DNA of 64,000 nucleotides from Adlercreutzia hattorii (GTDB taxonomy: Bacteria; Actinomycetota; Coriobacteriia; Coriobacteriales; Eggerthellaceae). The translations under genes and the position numbers were made by a program. Positions 17,406 through 25,234 of the stretch are shown here, in pieces (positions within the stretch are counted from its first letter, which is position 1; every line of letters starts with the position of its first letter). The stretch lies in NCBI RefSeq assembly GCF_011405655.1, contig NZ_AP022829.1, positions 2,093,001 through 2,157,000 on the forward strand. Direction: 5' to 3'. The notes beneath the pieces were generated by a model that was given only the letters and a program-made list of their open reading frames with translations, did not search any database and was not told the DNA's origin.

Positions 17406-18071
17406 ATGAGCGTTGCATTTCGACAGGTCGAGCGCGACGAAGAGGTCGAGGCCCTGGCCCATATGGCCTACCATATTTGGAACGAGTACTGGCCGGCCAT
17501 CATCGGCCAAGCGCAGACCGACTACATGGTGGAGAAGTTCCAGAGCCTGAATGCCTTCCGCACCGACATTGCCGACAATGGCTACGAGTACTTCTTCATC
17601 ATGCAGCACGAGGACGAGACGCCCCACGAGCTGGGCGCGGCGACGCACGGCGCCGACATCCACGACCAGGGCGACACCGTAGCCGGCCGCGTCAACGACG
17701 ACGTGGAATCCGACCGCGACGACGAGTTGGCCCACGACACCGAGGACTTCGCCCGCACGGCCGCCGTCCCCCGCATCGTCGGCTACACCGGAGGGCACGT
17801 GGAGACGGACACGAACCGCTTCTTCATCTCGAAGATCTACCTGCTGAAGGAGCACCGCGGCGAGGGCCTGTGCTCGGCCACCATCCGCTTCTACGAGCGC
17901 CTCGCCCGCGAGCGCGGTCTGGATGCCCTCTATCTCACAGTGAACAAGCGCAACGAGATGGCCATCCGCGCCTACAAGGCGAAGGGCTTCGAGGTCATCG
18001 ACGCCGCGGAAACCGACATCGGTGACGGCTACATCATGGACGACTACATCATGGAGAAGAAGCTGGTCTAA
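17406..18071 (+). CDS. GNAT-family N-acetyltransferase
   Basis: A 221-residue protein with an N-terminal GNAT half (MSVAFRQVERDEEVEALAHMAYHIWNEYW) and a C-terminal acetyl-CoA site (KIYLLKEHRGEGLCSATIRFYERLARE, with R-G-x-G-L and YLTVNKRNEMAIRAYKAKGFEV). An insert of about 45 residues, very rich in Asp/Glu/His (ATHGADIHDQGDTVAGRVND...), separates the strands near residues 80-120. The substrate is not predictable. The ATG at 17406 has GGAAGGA upstream. The stop overlaps the convergent slipin stop by 3 nt. Confidence 0.85.
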   Translation: MSVAFRQVERDEEVEALAHMAYHIWNEYWPAIIGQAQTDYMVEKFQSLNAFRTDIADNGYEYFFIMQHEDETPHELGAATHGADIHDQGDTVAGRVNDDVESDRDDELAHDTEDFARTAAVPRIVGYTGGHVETDTNRFFISKIYLLKEHRGEGLCSATIRFYERLARERGLDALYLTVNKRNEMAIRAYKAKGFEVIDAAETDIGDGYIMDDYIMEKKLV

Positions 18072-18997
18072 GGCTTCAGGAATCCCTCGATGTTGTTGAA
18101 GGCCTCGCCGAAGGCCGAGGGCGCGATGACAAGACCGCCCTTCTCCTTCACCGACTCGTAGATGAGGTTCATGGTGCGCAGCTGCATGGCCTTGTCGTTC
18201 TGATCGTACACGGCGGCCGCATCCACGAACATCTCGGAGATGTCCTTCTCGATCTCGGCCAGCAAAAGCCGGGCGTTGCGCTCGCGCTCGGCTTGGGCCT
18301 CGCGGGACATGGCATCTTGCAGCTCCTTGGGAATGGCGATGTCGCGGATCTCCACGGACACCACGGTGATGCCCCAGCTGCGAGTCTTCTCGTCCAGAAT
18401 CTCCTTGATCTCGCAGTCGAGCTGCTCGCGGCGCGTGGCCACCTCGGCCAAATTGATGCGGCCGATGGCGTCGCGGAGAGCCGTTTGGGCGGCCCACCAG
18501 ATGGCGGCGGCGTAGTCCTCCACCTCCACGCAGGCGTCCTTCGGGTTCCACACGAGCCAGAACAGCACGGCGTCGATGTCCAGCGGCACGAGATCGGCCG
18601 TCAGGGCCTCCTCAGCCGTGAACGGCGTCGTGATGATGCGCTGATCCACATGGGCGGCCGCATGCTCCACAATGGGAATGAGAAAGTACAGACCGGGCCC
18701 AGCGATGCGATGGAACTTGCCCAAGCGCAGCACGACCACGCGTTCCCACTGGGGCGCAATGCGGATGCTGCAGGCGAGCAGGAAGCCCACGGCCATGGCG
18801 ACCACTATGAGCGGCACCGACATCGCCGACCAGAACAGCGCCATAACGACGGCAAATCCAACGAGGAACACCGCAATGGAGAACAGGTACACACCGTTGC
18901 GCGAGGTCTTGGTGCCCCGCGAAGGCGGTGCCGCGGCAATGGGCTTGCGAGCGCCCTCAGCGGCCTTCTCCTCGATTTTCCGATTCTTGTTGCGCAT
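18068..18997 (-). CDS. Slipin / SPFH-domain membrane protein (stomatin-like)
   Basis: A 309-residue protein. A cytoplasmic Lys-rich head is followed by two hydrophobic segments (about 35-57 and 60-80), and then the SPFH/band-7 domain (RVVVLRLGKFHRIAGPGLYFLIPIVEHAAAHVDQRIITTPFTAEEALTADLVPLDIDAVLFW...). A helical Ala/Glu-rich region (MSREAQAERERNARLLLAEIEKDI) precedes the end. SPFH proteins form membrane scaffolds that organise other proteins. Here it lies 52 nt after a YtrA-type GntR regulator and is probably co-transcribed with it. The ATG has AAGGGGATCGAAC upstream. Confidence 0.88.
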   Translation of the reverse strand: MRNKNRKIEEKAAEGARKPIAAAPPSRGTKTSRNGVYLFSIAVFLVGFAVVMALFWSAMSVPLIVVAMAVGFLLACSIRIAPQWERVVVLRLGKFHRIAGPGLYFLIPIVEHAAAHVDQRIITTPFTAEEALTADLVPLDIDAVLFWLVWNPKDACVEVEDYAAAIWWAAQTALRDAIGRINLAEVATRREQLDCEIKEILDEKTRSWGITVVSVEIRDIAIPKELQDAMSREAQAERERNARLLLAEIEKDISEMFVDAAAVYDQNDKAMQLRTMNLIYESVKEKGGLVIAPSAFGEAFNNIEGFLKP

Positions 18998-19049
18998 GTT
19001 CGATCCCCTTCCCCTCGCTGCCTGCGAGAGCAGCCCTCAGGACACGCCC

Positions 19050-19478
19050 TTAGCGGGACTCCTCAAGTCTGACTATTTGCTCGCGCACCAGGTTGATGAT
19101 GTCATCAGGCTCCATGCCGCGGGACAGCGCGTTTTGCACGAAGTCCATGGCCAGGGCCTCCATCTCGCCGTCGTCGGCGGAGTAGTCTACCCGGCTCACA
19201 TCGGCCACAAACGAGCCACGGCCGCGCTTCGTGAAAATGAAGCCGTCGCGCTCGAGATCCTGGTACACCTTGTTGATTGTGTTGTAGTTCACGCCCAGCC
19301 GCACAGACAGCTCGCGCACGGAGGGCAACCGCGTATCGCAAGCGTACTTCCCCGAGGTGATGAGGTAAACGAGGCGCTTGCGAATCTGCATCCAGATGGG
19401 CACGCCGGAGCGCTCGTCCACCTGGAACGAGCCGAGGGCGTCGCTGGGCGCGTCTTTTTCGTAAGCGTCTTGGATCAT
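19050..19478 (-). CDS. GntR-family regulator, YtrA type
   Basis: A 142-residue protein with a winged helix (VPIWMQIRKRLVYLITSGKYACDTRLPSVRELSVRLGVNYNTINKVYQDLERDGFIFTKRGRGSFV) and a short helical tail with no large effector domain, the layout of the YtrA subfamily. Such proteins usually repress a membrane-protein operon they belong to, which fits the adjacent slipin. The ATG at 19478 has AAAGGTC upstream. An alternative ATG at 19532 overlaps the NrfD stop codon in an ATGA arrangement and would add 18 residues. Confidence 0.85.
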   Translation of the reverse strand: MIQDAYEKDAPSDALGSFQVDERSGVPIWMQIRKRLVYLITSGKYACDTRLPSVRELSVRLGVNYNTINKVYQDLERDGFIFTKRGRGSFVADVSRVDYSADDGEMEALAMDFVQNALSRGMEPDDIINLVREQIVRLEESR

Positions 19479-19528
19479 GATGACCTTTATGGTATCACGG
19501 ATATCCTCCGCTTGAAGCGCTGCGCTGC

Positions 19529-20428
19529 TCATCCCCAGAAAGTCACCGCCCCTCCGGTCACAGCGGAAAACCGCACAGCTGCCAGCAAGAAGGCATAGCG
19601 CAGGCACAAACCACCTGCGATGGCAGCGCCGGCCCCCACCACATAGGAAAGCGAGTGGGGACGCCTCACGCACCAGAGCTCCGTGGCGACCGGCACAACG
19701 ATCCCAGCCCCCACGACGCCGCACCAGAACAGTCCCGCCAAGCGTCCTATGGCAAGCGCCTCGGCCGAGAGGCTCTCCGGATAGCTCATATGAGCCCACA
19801 GCAGCAGTGCCGCCAGTGCAATCGCCTTAAGTGCGACCGTTATCCCGTCGGCTCTCAGGCATATGGAAACACCCGGTGCCACGTCTTCCCCGTCGCGCGT
19901 CACGAAGCCGAAGATGAGCAGCATTCCCATGCCCGTCGACAGTGCCGACAACATGAAAATGACCGGCACCAGAGCATTGTTCAGGAACGGAACCGATGGA
20001 AACGCGGATAGGTACACACCTGAATACAGGATGACGAAGGCGGCGAACAGCGTCGCCAGCACTTGCAGCGCCGTCTCGAGCCGTCGCATCAACGGCGTCT
20101 CCAGAAGACCGCCGACAAGCAAAGCGAGCACCGAGCAGCCGATGAAGGCGACAATGGCCCAGGATCCAAGGGTAAGCAGGCTCGTCGAAGGCGTGAAGAA
20201 CACTTGGAAGGAGCGCTCGGGGTAGCCCAAGTCGGCCAGAAGAAAGACAAGTCCCAGGCCAACCGTGGCGGGGCCAAGGTACATGCCCCCGTCGGTGACC
20301 GTCGCTGCCGCTTCCAGCCACGCGGGACTCCATCGCCGCAGCGACAGATCCACCACGGCGCTGATGAAAAAGGCACCGGCCCCCATGCCCGCCAGGAACA
20401 GATACCAGGCTATGAACGAGTTGACCAT
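19529..20428 (-). CDS. NrfD/PsrC-type membrane subunit of a molybdoenzyme
   Basis: A 299-residue membrane protein with about eight to nine helices. It begins with the family pattern FIAWYLFLAGMGAGAFFISAVVDL and has GLVFLLADLGYPERSFQVFF and FTPSTSLLTLGSWAI. NrfD/PsrC subunits oxidise menaquinol at the membrane and pass electrons to the iron-sulfur subunit. The gene is last in the molybdoenzyme operon (catalytic subunit, two ferredoxins, TorD, NrfD), 21 nt after torD. GGAGCG lies 7 nt before the ATG. Confidence 0.88.
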   Translation of the reverse strand: MVNSFIAWYLFLAGMGAGAFFISAVVDLSLRRWSPAWLEAAATVTDGGMYLGPATVGLGLVFLLADLGYPERSFQVFFTPSTSLLTLGSWAIVAFIGCSVLALLVGGLLETPLMRRLETALQVLATLFAAFVILYSGVYLSAFPSVPFLNNALVPVIFMLSALSTGMGMLLIFGFVTRDGEDVAPGVSICLRADGITVALKAIALAALLLWAHMSYPESLSAEALAIGRLAGLFWCGVVGAGIVVPVATELWCVRRPHSLSYVVGAGAAIAGGLCLRYAFLLAAVRFSAVTGGAVTFWG

Positions 20429-20449
20429 GGCGTTGCGCTCCGTCGGAAC

Positions 20450-21100
20450 CTATCGCGATGCGGCCAAATCGTCAGCCTCGGCCTCGATGAAGTCGCGCGT
20501 CAGCGCGGCAAGGCCGCGGTAGAAACCCGTTGCCGCCCGCTTTTCCACGTCCTGGGCGAGGGAGGGCACCCAAGACGCGAGATGATCGGCGACAAACGAC
20601 TCCTGCACCGCGGCCAAGCGCTCCGCCTCGGCGCCATCGCCGGCATCAAGAGCAGCCATGGCGTTGCGGATCAAGCCGGCCATAAAGCCGAGCTCGAAAG
20701 CGATGTGGTCTTCGGGCAGATGCATGCTCTCGTCCACCGAGAATCCCTCGCGGCGGTAGAGGGCAACCACCTCGTCGCGCGCCTCTTGCATCATAAGCCC
20801 CGTCGGGCTGGTGTACACCGACTCGTAGGGAGCCACCGGGCGCCGACTCATGCCGAGGAATACGCGAGCGTACTCAGCGGCCAGATCGGTGCGCACCGCC
20901 TCCAAAGCCGCATCGTCGGCCCCTGCCAGAGAAGCAACGAAGTCGCCGAGCTCTCCATCGAGCGCGGGGCCTTGCTCTCGCAGCGAGCGCAGGAAGGCCA
21001 GCGGCACCTCCTCGCCGTAGGCGATGCTGAGGAATTCGTAGATCGCCGCGCGCTGCTCCATGACTTCCCGCGCCTGGGCGGCCGTCAGTCTCTCGTCCAT
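20450..21100 (-). CDS. TorD/DmsD-family molybdoenzyme chaperone
   Basis: A 216-residue all-helical protein. It contains DLAAEYARVFLGMSRRPVAPYESVYTSPTGLMM, matching the E(Y/F)-x-R-x-F and P-Y-E-S-x-Y patterns of TorD-type chaperones, and PEDHIAFELGFMAGLI, matching the family's E/P-D-H-I-x-x-E motif. Such proteins bind the Tat signal of the catalytic subunit and hold it until the molybdopterin cofactor is loaded. Its neighbours supply the client (22370-24814). The ATG at 21100 has AAGGAG 6 nt upstream. Confidence 0.88.
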   Translation of the reverse strand: MDERLTAAQAREVMEQRAAIYEFLSIAYGEEVPLAFLRSLREQGPALDGELGDFVASLAGADDAALEAVRTDLAAEYARVFLGMSRRPVAPYESVYTSPTGLMMQEARDEVVALYRREGFSVDESMHLPEDHIAFELGFMAGLIRNAMAALDAGDGAEAERLAAVQESFVADHLASWVPSLAQDVEKRAATGFYRGLAALTRDFIEAEADDLAASR

Positions 21101-21142
21101 GATCACTCCTTGAGAATACGGGCGTTGCAGCCCCAACGTACA

Positions 21143-21697
21143 TTAGCTCTCCGATATCGGCTTCAAGCGATGGGCGACGAACACCGAGGGGGCGGTCTCC
21201 CCCTCCATGCGCGCACCGCCCTTGGCGCTAGCCAGCGACTCCATCTCGGACAAAGGGCCGAAGTGCAGCGCCCGCGTCGGGCAGGTAAGCACGCAGCGGG
21301 GCTCCTCGCCGGGTGCGCGGCCAAGGCTCAGGCAACCGTCACATTTGTCCATCGTCTTGTCTTCCCGATAGCGCGGAACGTCGAAGGGGCAGCCCAGAGC
21401 GCAGCTTCGGCACCCGATGCAGCGGGCGCTGTCGACAACGACGAGGCCGTCCTCGTCGCGCTTGGAAAGAGCCCCCACCGGGCACACGGCAACGCAGGCG
21501 GGATCCTCGCAGTGCATGCAGGAAAGAGAGGTGAACCGACGCGTCACCGAGGGAAATTTCCCTTCAACGGTTTCGAACACGGTGCGACGCAGCCAGGTGC
21601 CGGCCTTAAGGCCATGCCACTGCTGGCAGGCCACCTCGCAGGAAAAACACTTCACGCAGCGCGTTCCGTCGACGAAGAAACCGTATTGCACCGCCAT
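21143..21697 (-). CDS. 4Fe-4S electron-transfer subunit (DmsB/NrfC-like), second of two tandem copies
   Basis: A 184-residue protein with 16 Cys in four ferredoxin-type sets: CVKCFSCEVAC, CMHCEDPACVAVCP, CIGCRSCALGCP and CDGCLSL plus CVLTCP. This is the DmsB-like pattern of four [4Fe-4S] clusters. It would shuttle electrons from NrfD to the molybdopterin subunit. It resembles the preceding gene closely in all four blocks but differs in linkers (the latter has an extra VEGGG near the third set). The ATG abuts GGGGAGG, so a GTG two codons later is an alternative start. The 117-bp gap to the previous gene contains an 8-bp hairpin (CCCGCGGC/GCCGCGGG). Confidence 0.9.
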   Translation of the reverse strand: MAVQYGFFVDGTRCVKCFSCEVACQQWHGLKAGTWLRRTVFETVEGKFPSVTRRFTSLSCMHCEDPACVAVCPVGALSKRDEDGLVVVDSARCIGCRSCALGCPFDVPRYREDKTMDKCDGCLSLGRAPGEEPRCVLTCPTRALHFGPLSEMESLASAKGGARMEGETAPSVFVAHRLKPISES

Positions 21698-21814
21698 CCT
21701 CCCCTCGTTTCCACCCGCGGCCTTGACGCCTCATCGGCAAAGCCGCGGGGCCGGAGCAGCGCCCCAGCCCCGCGCAGTTTACCTTACTCGGACAGTTGCA
21801 GCCTCGGCAAATCC

Positions 21815-22366
21815 CTAGTGCTGCCGCCGAGCGACGAACACCGACGGGATGGTCTCGCCCTCCAGGCGCGAGCCGCCCTTCTCGGCCGCCATGGCCTCCA
21901 TGTCGGCCAGCTTACCGAAATGCAGCGCCTTGGTGGGACAGGTGTTCACGCAGCGGGGCGTTTCATCGGCGGCGCGACCCAGGCTCAAGCAGCCGTCGCA
22001 CTTGTCCATGAGAAAGCCGCCGCCTTCGACCTCCAAATAGTCGGGCACACCGAAGGGACAGGCCGTACCGCAGGTCTTGCAGCCGATGCACTTCGATTTG
22101 TCCTGCACCACCAGACCGTCCTCCTCACGCTTGTAGAGAGCGCCCTGAGGGCAAATCTCCACACAAGCAGGGTTCTCGCAGTGCATGCACGAGAGCGAGG
22201 TGAACGTGCGCTTCACGTTGGGGAACGTGCCTTCCACATCCTCGCGCACCTCGCGGCGGTGCACCGTGGCGGCCTTGATCTCATGCCACTGCTGGCAGGC
22301 CACCTCGCAGGCCCAGCACTTCACGCAGCGGCTCGAATCGACGAAGAATCCGTACTGTTCTGCCAT
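21815..22366 (-). CDS. 4Fe-4S electron-transfer subunit (DmsB/NrfC-like), first of two tandem copies
   Basis: A 183-residue ferredoxin-type subunit with four Cys sets (CVKCWACEVAC, CMHCENPACVEICP, CIGCKTCGTACP, CDGCLSL/CVNTCP), so probably four [4Fe-4S] clusters. It starts 3 nt after the catalytic subunit stop, with GGGAGGGG overlapping that stop, indicating translational coupling. This copy is the natural partner of the catalytic subunit. The second copy could be an alternative electron donor or a recent duplication. Confidence 0.92.
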   Translation of the reverse strand: MAEQYGFFVDSSRCVKCWACEVACQQWHEIKAATVHRREVREDVEGTFPNVKRTFTSLSCMHCENPACVEICPQGALYKREEDGLVVQDKSKCIGCKTCGTACPFGVPDYLEVEGGGFLMDKCDGCLSLGRAADETPRCVNTCPTKALHFGKLADMEAMAAEKGGSRLEGETIPSVFVARRQH

Positions 22367-22369
22367 GAT

Positions 22370-24814
22370 TTACCCCTCCCACTTGCTGATCTTCACGAGG
22401 GTCTGCTTGGCCATCGCGGAATGGAAGTCATCGAAGTTCTCGATGGTGGCATCGTAGAGGTTGTTCACCTCGGAGCCGCCGTCAAAGCACTCGTAGCCGG
22501 GCTCGCTGAGCTCCTCGCAGTCCTGCCACCAGCCGCGCTTGCCCATGATGACCTCAGGGGAGATGCCCTCGAAGTACTCGGCCACCATCTTCACCCAGCC
22601 GTGGGGCGACTCGATCTTCATCCAGTCGCCGTCCTCGATGCCGTACTGCTGGGCCGTGGCCGGGTTGATCTTCACCCAGGGCAGGCGGTTGCGCTCGCGC
22701 AGGTAGGGCAGGTTGGAGAAGTAGCTGTGGACGCTCAGGCGATGGGCGTGGACGTCGGTGAAGATGAGCGGGTATTCGGCCGCAATCTCCGGCGTCTCGG
22801 CAATGCCCTCGGGCGGCCCCACGTACACGGGCAGGTAGCCGAGCTCCCCGTCCTCGCGGTTGTTGGGCTTGCCGCCGATGATCTCGTTGTAGCACTGCAC
22901 CTTGCCGTTGGGCAGGTCGGCGAACAGCTCGGCGTAGCGCTGGTACTCGGGCTCCGTGGGCTTGGCGCCGTCGGTGCGCTCCACGAAAATGTAGCCCTTC
23001 TCCCGCAGCTCCTCCAACGTGAAGCCGGTGGGCTCAAGCTGGGTGCGCAGGGCCTCGTCAAAGTCTCCGTTCCAGAAATCCTCCCCAAAGCCCATGGCCA
23101 TGGCCAGGTCGCAGTAAACCCGCCAGTCGGAGCGCGACTCGCCGAGCGGCTCGGCAATCTGCTGCTCGATGCCGATGAAGGTGCCCTCGGGCATGTTGCG
23201 CACACCGATCTGGCAGCTGTCCTCGTAGCGCGTGCAGGCGGGCAGCACGTAGTCGGCGTAGTCGCAGGAGGGGTTCCACGCCGTGTCCATGACGAAGAAG
23301 AAGTCGAGCTTCTTCAGCGCCTCGGCCACCATCTTCGGCTGGCGCGTCTGGGACAGCGGGTTGGTGCTGTGGGCGAACATGGACTTCAACTCATAGGGCT
23401 CGCCCGTCAGGATCGCCTGGAAAGCACGGTTGTAGGCGCTGCGCGGATAGTTGAAAGTGGTGTCCGCCGTGTAGGTTTCGGGATCCTGGAACCAGCGCGG
23501 GAACTCAGGGGCAACGAGCTTCGACACGCTCGGGGCCCAGCCGTTCTCGGCGTCCTCGGGATACACGGGCAGCTTCTCCATGAGCGGCTTGATCTTGCCG
23601 ATCTTGCTGGTATCGAAAAGCGGGTCGGGCATCTTCTTGCCCGCGCCACCGCCGCCCGGCACATCCAGATTCCCCGTAATGGCCACAAGCAGGTTGAGGC
23701 AGATGCTCAGCCAGTTTCCGTCGTTCGCCTGGTCGCCGGCGCCGTTGCCGTACATAACGCCCATGGGCTTCTCCGTGCCGATGCGACGGGCCACGTGCAC
23801 GATCTGCTCTTCCGAGATACCGGTAATGGGGGCGGCCCAGGAAGGCGGGAACTGCTTCACGTGCTCGGCCAACTTGTCGAAGCCGTTGCACCAGTTCTCG
23901 CAGAAATCGTGGTCGTAGAGGTCTTCCTCGATGATGACGTTGAGGAAGGCGAGGGCGAGGGCCGCATCGGTGCCGGGCCGCACCGGCACCCATTCCGACG
24001 CGTGGGCCGCCAGGGGATCGAGCATGGGGCGCACGTCGATGAACTCAAGGCCCTGCTCCATGGCGTCAAAACGCCGGTAGGGGTTCGCCTTGTCGTTGGT
24101 GTTGTTCACATCGGCGTTCTCGCCGTTCACGCCCCAGTTCACCAACAGCTTGGTCTTGCCGAGCTGATAGGGGTAGCAATCGGTCTTCTTGCCGATACTC
24201 AGATGCCGGCTCACCGTGATCTGGTTCTGGCAAATGGCACTGTGAAGGTAATTCGGGCTGCCGTATACGTACATGAACCGACGCCCGATGGAGCTGATGA
24301 AGTTGCACTGCTGTGGGGAAAGGGCCGCGTAAGACCAAGGGCCGTACTTTTCGCGGTTTTCAAGCAACTTGGCCGCGATTCCCTCGAGGGCCTCTTCCCA
24401 GGTGCAGCGCTCGAACTTGCCTTCGCCCTTTTCGCCCACACGCTTCATGGGGTACTCCAGGCGAGCCGGGTTGTACAGCGTCTGCATGGCGGAATTGCCC
24501 TTGGCGCACAGGCTCTTGCAGCCGTAGCCCCAGTTGTTGCCCGCGACGGGGTTGCCCTCGACGTGCACCCAGCGCCCCTCGGGATTGAGGTAGCAGAGGG
24601 TCGAACAGATCGTCTTGGCCGGGCCGCACATGTAGCACCAGGAGTGCTTGACCTCGTACTCATCCAGATTGATTGCTTCAATCTCGGGAGCTTCCCCCGT
24701 GTCGGCAAGATCCTCGCTCTCGCTTACTTTCGGGGAGCATCCGCTGAGCGCGGCCAGCGCGCCGAGTGCCGCAGCCCCTTCGAAGAACCGACGTCTTGTC
24801 AGACTTTGACTCAT
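22370..24814 (-). CDS. Tat-exported molybdopterin oxidoreductase catalytic subunit, substrate unknown
   Basis: An 814-residue member of the DMSO-reductase family. It has a Tat signal (TRRRFFEG, with GC near residue 26, possibly lipidated) and an N-terminal [4Fe-4S] set (Cys60, Cys63, Cys70 and Cys99 or Cys103). The region GSPNYLHSAICQNQ places Cys195 where the molybdenum ligand is expected; a Cys ligand points towards polysulfide/thiosulfate-type or catechol-dehydroxylase-like enzymes rather than DMSO reductase. The C-terminal cofactor-binding domain is present (HRLSVHSYFSNLPYLRER, NPATAQQYGIEDGDWMKIESPHG). It is first in an operon with two ferredoxins, TorD and NrfD. The actual acceptor cannot be read from sequence. 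Confidence 0.9.
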   Translation of the reverse strand: MSQSLTRRRFFEGAAALGALAALSGCSPKVSESEDLADTGEAPEIEAINLDEYEVKHSWCYMCGPAKTICSTLCYLNPEGRWVHVEGNPVAGNNWGYGCKSLCAKGNSAMQTLYNPARLEYPMKRVGEKGEGKFERCTWEEALEGIAAKLLENREKYGPWSYAALSPQQCNFISSIGRRFMYVYGSPNYLHSAICQNQITVSRHLSIGKKTDCYPYQLGKTKLLVNWGVNGENADVNNTNDKANPYRRFDAMEQGLEFIDVRPMLDPLAAHASEWVPVRPGTDAALALAFLNVIIEEDLYDHDFCENWCNGFDKLAEHVKQFPPSWAAPITGISEEQIVHVARRIGTEKPMGVMYGNGAGDQANDGNWLSICLNLLVAITGNLDVPGGGGAGKKMPDPLFDTSKIGKIKPLMEKLPVYPEDAENGWAPSVSKLVAPEFPRWFQDPETYTADTTFNYPRSAYNRAFQAILTGEPYELKSMFAHSTNPLSQTRQPKMVAEALKKLDFFFVMDTAWNPSCDYADYVLPACTRYEDSCQIGVRNMPEGTFIGIEQQIAEPLGESRSDWRVYCDLAMAMGFGEDFWNGDFDEALRTQLEPTGFTLEELREKGYIFVERTDGAKPTEPEYQRYAELFADLPNGKVQCYNEIIGGKPNNREDGELGYLPVYVGPPEGIAETPEIAAEYPLIFTDVHAHRLSVHSYFSNLPYLRERNRLPWVKINPATAQQYGIEDGDWMKIESPHGWVKMVAEYFEGISPEVIMGKRGWWQDCEELSEPGYECFDGGSEVNNLYDATIENFDDFHSAMAKQTLVKISKWEG

Positions 24815-24955
24815 CTCTCCTCCTTAATGACGTTAGCCGCCGAAGGAAAGGAGGAATGCCCGAAATCGCGATGTGTTGCTGTGCACGGCAACCGACAGTC
24901 CCGAGCAGCTCCTCCCCCTTCGGCCTCTTCTGATTCGGCCGTATCATCATAGCTG

Positions 24956-24977
24956 CATAGTAACATAGTTACCTATG
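24956..24977. promoter_or_regulatory. Inverted repeat upstream of the molybdoenzyme operon
   Basis: GTAAC-ATA-GTTAC (24960-24972) is flanked by CATA and TATG, giving an imperfect 22-bp dyad 142 bp before the catalytic subunit start. It is a candidate operator. The remaining intergenic DNA (24815-25234) is AT-richer than its surroundings. At 25141-25203 a short open stretch ends YKKLLNFDYIYER then TAG and may be a gene remnant. A hairpin with 9-bp arms (AGTAGCTCT/AGAGCTACT, 25202-25237) sits at the dxs 3' end. Confidence 0.35.
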
Positions 24978-25234
24978 ACACTCAATCGCTTTATTTATCC
25001 TATTTTGGAAATAGTGAAAAAGAGCGCCGGAGGATACCCCAGACGACACTTGGACAGTCTCAAAAAATTATCCGAGTCTTGAAATACGAGACTTCGGCAG
25101 CAGGAATTAGCCCAGCTGCTCGCGCACCGCGACCTTAGGGCCGCACCAGATGTTCGACTCTTACAAGAAACTCCTCAACTTCGACTACATCTACGAACGG
25201 TAGTAGCTCTTACACTGTCGAGAGAGCGAGAGAG

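Noticed and set aside
17172-18551. A 459-codon minus-strand frame across the GNAT gene and slipin
   Set aside because: It overlaps both convergent genes in other frames, and its product includes the translation of the 17214-17363 inverted repeat rather than any domain.
20063-24952. A 1629-codon open frame on the plus strand across the molybdoenzyme operon
   Set aside because: It is antisense to five genes with clear family motifs; long antisense frames are expected in high-GC DNA and its translation matches no known protein pattern.
25080-25205. Short coding remnant between dxs and the molybdoenzyme operon
   Set aside because: Only about 13 plausible codons before a stop, too little to name a gene; recorded in the gap description.
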